Shown here one piece after another: positions 44,331 to 51,662 of a DNA stretch of 64,000 bases (position 1 is its first letter; every line of letters begins with the position of its first letter). A model generated the notes under the pieces. It did not search any database. It was not told where the DNA came from and was given only the letters and a program-made list of their open reading frames with translations. Position numbers and translations under genes: made by a program. Source of the DNA: Bdellovibrionales bacterium CG10_big_fil_rev_8_21_14_0_10_45_34. GTDB taxonomy: Bacteria; Bdellovibrionota; Bdellovibrionia; Bdellovibrionales; 1-14-0-10-45-34. The DNA is taken from positions 117,106 to 181,105 of the forward strand of contig PEZS01000016.1 of the NCBI GenBank assembly GCA_002778785.1. The letters are read 5' to 3'.

Positions 44331-45848
44331 TTGATTGGGATAGTTTTTTTTGCAATGTTAGCTTCGGTTGAACTCAGCGCCGAAACTGCCTCGACTAACC
44401 CATCGGACATTCCAACCAACAGAATCAGGCACTGCGAAGTATTCGGTTCACCAACAAGGCTTCAGCCCTCAAGACAGGTAATTCCAATCGCTGATGAGTT
44501 AGAGTCTGCGATGACTCGAAATGCTCTACCCGATTCTCATGCACAAGTGGGCGCGCCTCTTGGAATATTAGACAGTCACATACGTTCAACAATCGCTAGC
44601 CTTTTACTTCGTCGGACTGAACTTAACAAGTTGGTGGAATTGGGTTTGCCTTCGAACTCGAACTCTAACTCCAGTTCCGATGATCCCGACCTCCATTCCA
44701 GTTCTGCTGCTTTCGTAATGCCTCCTGTTGATATTTTTACTCCCGATCAATACGAAGTCCGTTTTTTACAAGACACGCTGTTAGATCGCCAAAGAAGGGA
44801 CCGACTGTCTGATCGTAAGACAAGCGATAGAAAAGAACTGTCGTTTGGTGTTTTGCTAACCTCTCTTAGGCGGAGATTCGAAAAGCTCCCAACTGAAGAG
44901 CAAGTTAAGATCGTCACTGAGCTCAATAGTATCACAGCAAAACTAGAGCTAGAAGAATTGCAAGCTTCGAAGTTGAACCAACTGTTTCAAATTAACCACG
45001 AGATCGATGGAGTTCTTGACAGAATCCTACCGCCGGGCCAAATGCTCAGTCCTTCACATAGCGATCTGCTTCCGATTGTGATGAATATTGGAAGCCTTGT
45101 TCTTAAAGGGGCTCCGTTCTCTAAAGACAAAAACACGAACGCAAACTGGATTTCTGCATGGGGTTCATTGCCAGTATGGTATTCAGATACCATTGAACGA
45201 TGTATTGATGACAACCCTCCCTCCAACAAATCTCAAGTTCGCCTGACATGGGGGGCTGAAATGGCAGCTGCCGGGGTGGCTCAAGTCCTAGCTGCATTTG
45301 CATTTGCCGGTGTGAATGATTACGCAAAGTATGAGAGAGTAAATGCGACTTACCTCGAAGACCTTTCTATCTCCTTGGCATCCTCTACCGTAGGGGGATT
45401 CTCTAATGCCTACTTGTTAACTTGGTTTATGGATCCAAAGCGACCAAAGAGTTTCGTGTTTCGCTACGGAATCTTTCAGACGTATGCAGCCGCCTTTACA
45501 GCCTTCGAAGCTGGCATTATCACTTTACGTAGATCTCTGCAGCGGGGAGGTTTTGAAAACTTGAACGAGGACGACTACCAAGAAATTCTTGGGAGAGTCG
45601 CGTTTTCTACGGCGTTTGCAGCCGCGGGCGGATTGTTTCGCCCCACTTTTATTGAGCCGCTTTTAGGAAAAATCTCCTGCGCAGCTGGCCTAGCTCAAAA
45701 ACCTATCTACAGAATAGGTTCGTTTTTGTTGCAGTTTGGTTGGGGCGCTTCAATGGCTTTTGCTTACAAATCTGGCCGCGACTGGGCGGCTGGCATCTCT
45801 GTAGAAAAGGAACCTCGGCATAAGTACCAGCCACCGAGTGGCAATTAA
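44331..45848 (+). CDS. Putative membrane protein, function unknown
   Basis: I do not recognise this 505-residue protein. It begins with a short signal-like helix (IVFFAMLASVELSA). Then comes a hydrophilic stretch with a Ser/Asn/Asp low-complexity run near residues 108-118 and a charged helical middle (about 135-225). The C-terminal half has four or five hydrophobic segments, including GVAQVLAAFAFAGVN, YGIFQTYAAAFTAFEAGI and FLLQFGWGASMAFAY, so it probably sits in the inner membrane. The TTG start is supported by AAGGGGGT six bases upstream. It converges with the SH3-barrel gene. Function cannot be inferred. Confidence 0.78.
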   Translation: MIGIVFFAMLASVELSAETASTNPSDIPTNRIRHCEVFGSPTRLQPSRQVIPIADELESAMTRNALPDSHAQVGAPLGILDSHIRSTIASLLLRRTELNKLVELGLPSNSNSNSSSDDPDLHSSSAAFVMPPVDIFTPDQYEVRFLQDTLLDRQRRDRLSDRKTSDRKELSFGVLLTSLRRRFEKLPTEEQVKIVTELNSITAKLELEELQASKLNQLFQINHEIDGVLDRILPPGQMLSPSHSDLLPIVMNIGSLVLKGAPFSKDKNTNANWISAWGSLPVWYSDTIERCIDDNPPSNKSQVRLTWGAEMAAAGVAQVLAAFAFAGVNDYAKYERVNATYLEDLSISLASSTVGGFSNAYLLTWFMDPKRPKSFVFRYGIFQTYAAAFTAFEAGIITLRRSLQRGGFENLNEDDYQEILGRVAFSTAFAAAGGLFRPTFIEPLLGKISCAAGLAQKPIYRIGSFLLQFGWGASMAFAYKSGRDWAAGISVEKEPRHKYQPPSGN

Positions 45849-45930
45849 CCCGCGTTAGATAATAGGATGCGAGTAAAATCGCAGAGTGTAGAATAGCCCG
45901 CGGAAAATAATAGGTTACGAGCAATATCGC
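45849..45930. repeat. Tandem imperfect 48-bp-period repeat
   Basis: Two copies of a 34-base unit with a 48-base period lie between converging genes. Each begins CCCGCG, continues ATAATAGG, then CGAG and ATCGC. About 26 of 34 positions agree. Each copy contains a small stem (TGCGA/TCGCA in the first; TACGA pairing with TCG-GTA in the second) with partly compensating changes, which suggests the stem is maintained. No T-tract follows. Confidence 0.55.
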
Positions 45931-45944
45931 GTACTCGTTTGTGG

Positions 45945-46928
45945 TTAGAAAGAATATTGCGCACTCAGTTCAACTGCAAAGTAGTTAGCGCGATCAACGT
46001 AGTACCTGGGCTCAAGGCGAATAAGAAAACTCCCATAAACTGCAGCTAAACCTAAGTAGCCAACTCCCCCAAGACGGGATTCTTCTAAATCAAGGGCACT
46101 TTGAACGATCTCAACCATGAATCGCGAGTAGCTCACTACCGGACCCGCACCAAAGTACCACATACCCTCACGGCCCCAGAAATGTCCTGCGTGATAAGTC
46201 ATGGCCGCTTCAAATTGAATGATGTATCCCGTCGGAGGCCTTGAGCTGAGAGCCTTGTAGTAATCAGGCGGACTCCAGTAATAAGACAGCTGAGTGTCTA
46301 GCCAAAATGGACCACCAAGAAAACCCGGCGAAAAAGTTCCCCTCAGTGCGAGAGGATATATCGTAGACTGATACCTTTGCTGACTGATAATTTCTGCATA
46401 GCTTTGATACAAGACTCCTAACCCCAGAAACGTTCCAAAGAAATCTCCCTTGCGAGTTCGCTTCGAGGTTTTCTGCGCACTGTCTTCTTGCTTATTTTCG
46501 GAAGCTCCCTGTAAACCGAGCGGTTTCACATCAACATCTGATATATAACCCAAAACACCTTGCTGAAATCTGATTCGATAAAAGGCTACGCCAAACTTCT
46601 TACTTGATATTTTTGCTTTCTTTCCGGCCGGAAGATAACCTATCACTTCTGAATCAAAGTTGGCCCTTCGATAAACCATAGCCCCGTCTGTAATAATCAT
46701 TGCATCAGTTGCCGCCGCTACAATAGATGAAACGGCTAGTACAATAGCGAATGCTGCTATAGATAAAAAGCCAATGAACTGAAATTTTGAACCCGATGAA
46801 ATCACGATCCTTGTGATCTCTGTACGAGCGACAGCGGCAGATATTCTGCTAGAGATGCTCTCGCTCCCCGCAAGACTGGCTGGCAATTTTGTGCTCAAAT
46901 GTTGATACTGCTGCTTAAATTTTCTCAA
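45945..46928 (-). CDS. SH3b-domain outer-membrane beta-barrel protein
   Basis: The predicted 327-residue protein has a hydrophobic signal/anchor segment at about residues 52-73 (IGFLSIAAFAIVLAVSS). A bacterial SH3 domain (about 76-140, with AMVYRRANFDSEVIGYLPAG) follows, then a linker with Lys/Thr and a C-terminal beta-barrel of about 170 residues ending in the outer-membrane signature AQYSF. The SH3b part would bind peptidoglycan or peptide while the barrel sits in the outer membrane. The TTG start overlaps the glycosyltransferase gene by 14 bases, and a nearer TTG is possible. Function is unknown; a cell-wall to outer-membrane link is inference. Confidence 0.8.
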   Translation of the reverse strand: MRKFKQQYQHLSTKLPASLAGSESISSRISAAVARTEITRIVISSGSKFQFIGFLSIAAFAIVLAVSSIVAAATDAMIITDGAMVYRRANFDSEVIGYLPAGKKAKISSKKFGVAFYRIRFQQGVLGYISDVDVKPLGLQGASENKQEDSAQKTSKRTRKGDFFGTFLGLGVLYQSYAEIISQQRYQSTIYPLALRGTFSPGFLGGPFWLDTQLSYYWSPPDYYKALSSRPPTGYIIQFEAAMTYHAGHFWGREGMWYFGAGPVVSYSRFMVEIVQSALDLEESRLGGVGYLGLAAVYGSFLIRLEPRYYVDRANYFAVELSAQYSF

Positions 46929-47616
46929 ATTTCATTTTCCATACGCGATAAAGTGCTTCTCGAACAATTCTTCCGCTCATTTTGCTTTGTCCCTCTCGTC
47001 TTTCAAGAAACAAGATTGGTACTTCTACGAGTTTAAAACCTTTCTCTAGAGTTCGGTACTTCAGTTCAATTTGAAAACTGTAACCATCAGACTTGATATT
47101 TTCTAATCCGATTACCTTGAGAGTCTCCGCTCTCCATACATTGAACCCGCCTGTCCAATCACTCAAGGGATAGCCCAAGATACATCTGGCATACATGCTG
47201 CCCGCTTTACTCAAAGCCTTTCGCGTCCAAACCCAGTTCTCAACACCTCCGCCTGCAATATACCGGGAGCCAACAGCTGCATCGCAATCTTGAGCTGCAA
47301 GTAACAAAAGCTTCAGATCTGCTGGTCTGTGCGAAAAGTCAGCGTCCATTTCTACCAAAAAACCATAGCCTCGCTGAATGCCCCATTCGAAGCCAGCAAT
47401 ATAAGCCCGCCCTAAACCTGACTTCTTTCCCCTTTTAAGCAAGAAAAGCCGGCCTTCTTTTTGTGCAAGCTCCTCAACCAAGTTCGCCGTGCCATCAGGC
47501 GAAGAATCATCTACAACAAGAACATTTACTTCGGGACAATACTCAAACACCTCTTGGACTAGAGGTATAATGTTATCCGCTTCGTTGTACGTTGGAATTA
47601 TTACCAGCGATTTCAA
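46915..47616 (-). CDS. Polyprenol-phosphate glycosyltransferase, GT2 family (Dpm1-like)
   Basis: This 233-residue GT-A enzyme moves a sugar from a nucleotide donor onto a polyprenyl phosphate. It shows IPTYNEADNI, VVDDSSPDGTA, the DXD-type EMDADFSHRP and the downstream GGFNVWR. It lacks the C-terminal membrane helices seen in some relatives, so it is a soluble Dpm1-like form. The TTG start has GAGG at eight bases. The gene pair with the SH3-barrel protein suggests joint expression. The acceptor pathway (lipid A decoration, glycoprotein or wall) is unknown. Confidence 0.88.
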   Translation of the reverse strand: MKSLVIIPTYNEADNIIPLVQEVFEYCPEVNVLVVDDSSPDGTANLVEELAQKEGRLFLLKRGKKSGLGRAYIAGFEWGIQRGYGFLVEMDADFSHRPADLKLLLLAAQDCDAAVGSRYIAGGGVENWVWTRKALSKAGSMYARCILGYPLSDWTGGFNVWRAETLKVIGLENIKSDGYSFQIELKYRTLEKGFKLVEVPILFLERREGQSKMSGRIVREALYRVWKMKFEKI

Positions 47617-47712
47617 AAAACGACCTCAACTCTCAGATGCTGCCATGACACGCGAATCGGTAATTCAGAAGTTCCAATATCTCGAAAAGTTCAATTGATG
47701 TCTACTCCTGTT

Positions 47713-48192
47713 CTAATGAACTACGTCCTTGAGGGATTGTTGCGGAACTACTGTGATACCAATCTCTTTTGGATAAAGCTCCCGCTTCAAAGCTTCTAGG
47801 TTTCCGATTGGCTTCCTTCTTGAAATCAGATGTTGACCACTTTTCGTTAGAAGGAACGAGGGATCCTGTCGTCTCTTGGCTACAAACTGATTCACTGCTG
47901 ATTGGGCTCTTTCGGGATTTTTTTTGTAGAGTACTGGGTCAAATCCGCAGTTACTACAAATCAATGAGGCTCGCCAACGATAGTGCACGAAGAATTCGCA
48001 GACGATCAGCGAAAAAGCCCATATCGGAAACACTCGCGGATCGAACTCTTGCCAAACGATCATCATAAAGCTCAGGCTCCACACACCTGCTGCGATGATT
48101 TCTCTTGGCCCTAAATGGGATTTGCGAAACACGCGATGTCTAGAAGCGCAGCACGCACAGAAAACAGAATCTTGAATCGATCTAATAGCCAT
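47713..48192 (-). CDS. Small membrane protein with Cys pairs, unknown function
   Basis: The 159-residue protein has a C-x-C-C cluster (FCACCASRH) near the N-terminus and a CSNC pair after two membrane helices (IIAAGVWSLSFMMIVW and VFPIWAFSLIVCEFFV). Its C-terminal half is charged. The Cys pairs may form a zinc ribbon on the cytoplasmic face. I chose the ATG over a TTG nine codons earlier on general grounds. Neither has a well-spaced ribosome site. It is divergent from the next gene. No family recognised. Confidence 0.68.
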   Translation of the reverse strand: MAIRSIQDSVFCACCASRHRVFRKSHLGPREIIAAGVWSLSFMMIVWQEFDPRVFPIWAFSLIVCEFFVHYRWRASLICSNCGFDPVLYKKNPERAQSAVNQFVAKRRQDPSFLLTKSGQHLISRRKPIGNLEALKRELYPKEIGITVVPQQSLKDVVH

Positions 48193-48366
48193 AACCTTTA
48201 ATCTATAGAACCTTTGCAAAGTAAGAAGGTCCAGTAGGCCCTAGGCCTAGAAGTTTCAGACCTAAAGCGAGGCTTGGACTTTCTTGAAGTCACAAACAAA
48301 ACCATTCGCTAAACTGGTATTAGCTTTCTAGCTAGACGCTGGTCGTTGAAAGAGAGGGGCCCTCGG

Positions 48367-49047
48367 GTGAATTGCAAAACTTCTACCAACACATTTTTTA
48401 ACATTTCGAAGATCTTATTTGCGACTATTCTTATTTGTTCGATGGCCTCTATTGGATTGAGCAACGAGACAGATTCCGAAGGTCTTTCTTACGATTCCAT
48501 CATCTCTCAACTTTCAACATCTAAGACCGAAGCCCCTGAAAGTTTAAACACCAACCCCTTAGATGAGGTTAAGTTTCATGCAGGTTTGGCACTTGCAAAT
48601 ACTTTCTCTCAGCTGAGTCTACCAAGTCGGCCTTCTGTAACATTACTCAAACGTGGGTTTCAGGTGACTGTGGGTATTGATCTCTTTAGCCCAGAGTGGG
48701 GTGCTGAGGGCGGCTTTCTTAACTATGGAGAAGATGTTGTTAACGGCAATTTTGCTTTGGCCTTAAGAGAGTTCGACCTTAAGTTCTTTTATAGAAGTGT
48801 TCATTCTGAGAAGTGGGGCTACCGCGCCGGCGCCGGCATTGCCGCACGCTACCTAAAGGCAAGCGGAGGCGGAGTCCCAACACAGGAGTACGAGATACCA
48901 GGATCTATCTTGTTTGGCGGCATTGAAGCGAGAATAAGCCCTATAGTCAGCATCGGACTTGAAATCGGCAGCCGAAATGCTCTTATAGATAACTCTCCAG
49001 AAAGCGGTACCTTCGACGCAATCCTTCGTGCCGATGCAAGATTTTAA
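48367..49047 (+). CDS. Predicted small outer-membrane beta-barrel protein
   Basis: This 226-residue protein has an N-terminal signal peptide (ILFATILICSMASIGLS) and a short polar linker. The body has alternating aromatic and polar strands (GFQVTVGIDLFSPEW, REFDLKFFYRSVHS, GYRAGAGIAARYLKA) and ends in an aromatic residue, ILRADARF, typical of barrels recognised by BAM. The GTG start lies after a GAGG. It is followed closely by a YIP1-like membrane protein on the same strand. No specific family recognised. Confidence 0.75.
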   Translation: MNCKTSTNTFFNISKILFATILICSMASIGLSNETDSEGLSYDSIISQLSTSKTEAPESLNTNPLDEVKFHAGLALANTFSQLSLPSRPSVTLLKRGFQVTVGIDLFSPEWGAEGGFLNYGEDVVNGNFALALREFDLKFFYRSVHSEKWGYRAGAGIAARYLKASGGGVPTQEYEIPGSILFGGIEARISPIVSIGLEIGSRNALIDNSPESGTFDAILRADARF

Positions 49048-49065
49048 GTGCGATTCGCCTAAAGC

Positions 49066-49608
49066 ATGAAAATTTACGAAGAAATTAAAAAATACTTATT
49101 TTTCTGGATAAACTTTTATAAAAAACCAGTTGTAATCTACCAGACAATTCTCGATACAAGATCTAGCGAACATCCGTTTTCTAGCTCTGATTCGAGAGAT
49201 CAAACTTTTCTAAAAGCTTTTTTAGTTTTAGTAGTCTTCTTTGCTGCAATAGCCGGCCTACTTGACTCGCTCTATACTGTGTTTGTAGTTACAATCACTA
49301 CAGCCTTTGCCTTGTTCTTTCATAGTATTTTGGTTTACATTCTTTTGCGATTGGCCTGGGTGCGCCAGAGATTCAACATCTCCATCTGCCTCTATATATC
49401 GGGCTTATCAGTTGCACTACGTTTACCTACCGTTTTAATACCAAATTTTTGGCATATCCCTGCTGTGATAGGAATTGCACTCTTTGCTTTGGGAGCTTTT
49501 TGGGGTGCCACCTATTTGATAAAACTCAGCACACAAGCTTCACTATCATTTGCTTTGGTGCTTAGCCTTATCAATCTTTTGTTCTATATTTTCTCAAGCT
49601 TAATTTAG
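49066..49608 (+). CDS. YIP1-family-like integral membrane protein
   Basis: The 180-residue protein has a cytoplasmic N-terminal part of about 48 residues and then five hydrophobic helices, including FLVLVVFFAAIAGLLDSLY, ALFFHSILVYILL and ALVLSLINLLFYIF. The arrangement and the phrase AFALFFHSILVYILL resemble bacterial YIP1-domain proteins of unknown role. It starts 18 bases after the barrel gene and is probably co-transcribed with it. It converges with dut. Confidence 0.68.
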   Translation: MKIYEEIKKYLFFWINFYKKPVVIYQTILDTRSSEHPFSSSDSRDQTFLKAFLVLVVFFAAIAGLLDSLYTVFVVTITTAFALFFHSILVYILLRLAWVRQRFNISICLYISGLSVALRLPTVLIPNFWHIPAVIGIALFALGAFWGATYLIKLSTQASLSFALVLSLINLLFYIFSSLI

Positions 49609-49708
49609 TCTGAATATCTCTGCGTTTTTTGTCGAATAAAAGCTGTTAGCTACTCTTGCCTTTTCAAATGTAAGCAGAATCTGCCTCGTGGTTTACAGTT
49701 CGAAAGTT

Positions 49709-50239
49709 TTATAGTGTGCCTGTGCTTCCAAATCCGCCGGCACCTCTCTGCGTTTCTGAAAGCTCTTTGATCTCAGAAAATTCTGCTTGAACGACCGGAC
49801 ACAAAACCAATTGTGCAATTCTCTCTTGATCTTCAATGATGACAACATCTTTTGAGAAGTTAACCAAAATGATCTTCACTTCGCCGCGATAATCCGCATC
49901 GATTGTTCCTGGAGCATTAACAAGGCCCAGGCCTTTTTTAAAAGCTAAACCACTTCTGGCACGGGCTTGCAACTCATAACCATGAGGTACCTCAAAACTC
50001 AATCCCGTTGGAGCCAACACCCTCTCGCCAGGTGCTAAACTAAGAGCTGTCTGAAGTTGAGCTCTCACGTCAAAGCCGCTCGCTCCACTCGTTTCGTACT
50101 TGGGCAAATCGCCTTTAAAATGAGCTAGTCTCTTTACATTTAAAGCGATTTTTGGGTGTCTTTGGGAAGCGTCTACTGAACCAACTCCGTCCGAAGCGCT
50201 AGGTACTTTTATTGAATCAGACAGAACTTGAGTTTCCAT
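49709..50239 (-). CDS. dut: dUTP diphosphatase
   Basis: dUTPase removes dUTP and supplies dUMP for thymidylate synthesis. All five motifs of the trimeric enzyme are present: SGFDVRA, ARSGLAFKKGLGL, GTIDADYRGEV, DQERIAQLV and the C-terminal RGAGGFGSTG. At 176 residues it has about 30 extra N-terminal residues of low conservation. An AGGAG site precedes the ATG. A 23-base palindrome lies just upstream of that site. It is the last gene of the pnp-containing array. Confidence 0.96.
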   Translation of the reverse strand: METQVLSDSIKVPSASDGVGSVDASQRHPKIALNVKRLAHFKGDLPKYETSGASGFDVRAQLQTALSLAPGERVLAPTGLSFEVPHGYELQARARSGLAFKKGLGLVNAPGTIDADYRGEVKIILVNFSKDVVIIEDQERIAQLVLCPVVQAEFSEIKELSETQRGAGGFGSTGTL

Positions 50240-50258
50240 AACTTTTATCTCCTAGCAA

Positions 50259-50281
50259 ATTCTTACTGCGTAAGAATTTTT
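50259..50281. promoter_or_regulatory. 23-bp palindrome containing TTAC-N3-GTAA upstream of dut
   Basis: A perfect palindrome with ten-base arms (AAATTCTTAC and its complement) and a three-base centre lies about 20 bases before the dut ATG. Its core TTAC-TGC-GTAA equals the LexA box that I recall being reported for Bdellovibrio bacteriovorus. It could equally act as an RNA hairpin beside the ribosome site. Confidence 0.5.
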
Positions 50282-50351
50282 ATGTTTATGAGATCCATGT
50301 AGACGACAAAACGCTTGGCACTACAGTCGGAACGCCTTGATCAAAATGGAA

Positions 50352-51662
50352 TCAAAACTTCACAGGGTTACCGCCAACAACAAATTTGGCCGCTCCGAAG
50401 GGCTTTATCCACTGATCGATGTAGTCGCGCATAGAATCTACTGTTACGTTCATCACCTGATCTATCACAGATTCGACGGAGCGGTACTCTTGAAACACCA
50501 TTTCATTTACGGCAAGGCTCGACATGCGGTTCTCGATGTCGTCAGCACCTAGCAGCAAGCTTCCTCGCACTTGAGTTTTAAAAAGATTCACTTCCTCAGC
50601 CGTTACTCCGCGCTCGACCAAAGACTTCAGCTCGTCGGTTAAACCGTCGACGACCTTTTGTGATTCGCCCACCTCTGTGCCGGCATAGAGCGTGCACAAT
50701 CCATGATCCGTCAAAGTCATAAGTTGACTGTAAACTATGTAAACAAGCCCCTGCTCTTCGCGAATTTTCTGATAAAGACGTGAAGTCATCCCGCCGCCCA
50801 ACAGACTATTAAAAATGAACGCTTCAAACCTTGTTTTGTCTTTGAAACTGCTGCTAGGGGTTGCCATAACAATGTGGCACTGCTCGTACTTCGGAGAGTT
50901 TAACTGCTCCTCGAGAAAGTCTATTTGAGAAATTTCAAAGGGACTCACTCTACTTTGCCCGACAACTACCGCCCGGGAATTGGATGAACTCTCTGGGCCG
51001 GAACCCCAACTCTGCGTTAATTCTGATATCCATTGTACGATTTCTTCGTGATCTAAACTGCCCGCCCCAGAAACTATTATGTTACGTGGATGATAATGCT
51101 CGTTATAGTACTCGCGCAAAGTATCTAGGCTACAATTCTTGATCGAATCTTCAGTCCCCAAGATGGGCCATCCTAAAGACGTGTTTCGATAGAGTTTTCT
51201 AAAAAATTCATCAAAACACCACTCTTCGGCGCTATCGACCGTCATGGAAATTTCTTGTAGTACAACGCCCTTTTCTCTCTCGAACTCTACAGGATCAAGC
51301 TTCGGATTGAGAACCAAATCAATGAGTACATCTAAACAAACTTTCCAGTCTTCCGAAAGGGTCGTTCCGTGGAAACATGTATATTCACGAGTCGTATAGG
51401 CATTGAGTTCACCGCCAAGCGACTCGAGTGCCCGCGCTATTTCAAAAGCACTCCTTTTTTCAGTGCCTTTGAAAACCATATGTTCAATGAGATGACTTAG
51501 ACCTTTTTGGTGAGGCTTTTCCGAGCGCGCACCAACTTCAACCCAAACTCCAAAGCTAGAGGCTCTCGATTGGCTGTGTGATTCAGTAACGACGCGTATA
51601 CCATTTGGCAGTACAGTCTTTTTAAAGACGACATCATCGTTACCGGCTATTTGGTGATTCAT
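50352..51662 (-). CDS. M16 family zinc peptidase (processing-peptidase-like)
   Basis: This inverzincin-type metalloprotease has 436 residues. The zinc motif HxxEH is seen as HLIEH in GLSHLIEHMVFKGTEKR, with the downstream Glu in the ALESLGGELNAYTTREYTCFHG region. The C-terminal half is the inactive M16-C domain (SSLLGGGMTSRLYQKIREEQGL). It has no signal peptide. It overlaps the pnp stop by one base, the common pnp-M16 pairing in many bacteria. The substrate is unknown; small peptides or signal-sequence remnants are plausible. Confidence 0.93.
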   Translation of the reverse strand: MNHQIAGNDDVVFKKTVLPNGIRVVTESHSQSRASSFGVWVEVGARSEKPHQKGLSHLIEHMVFKGTEKRSAFEIARALESLGGELNAYTTREYTCFHGTTLSEDWKVCLDVLIDLVLNPKLDPVEFEREKGVVLQEISMTVDSAEEWCFDEFFRKLYRNTSLGWPILGTEDSIKNCSLDTLREYYNEHYHPRNIIVSGAGSLDHEEIVQWISELTQSWGSGPESSSNSRAVVVGQSRVSPFEISQIDFLEEQLNSPKYEQCHIVMATPSSSFKDKTRFEAFIFNSLLGGGMTSRLYQKIREEQGLVYIVYSQLMTLTDHGLCTLYAGTEVGESQKVVDGLTDELKSLVERGVTAEEVNLFKTQVRGSLLLGADDIENRMSSLAVNEMVFQEYRSVESVIDQVMNVTVDSMRDYIDQWIKPFGAAKFVVGGNPVKF

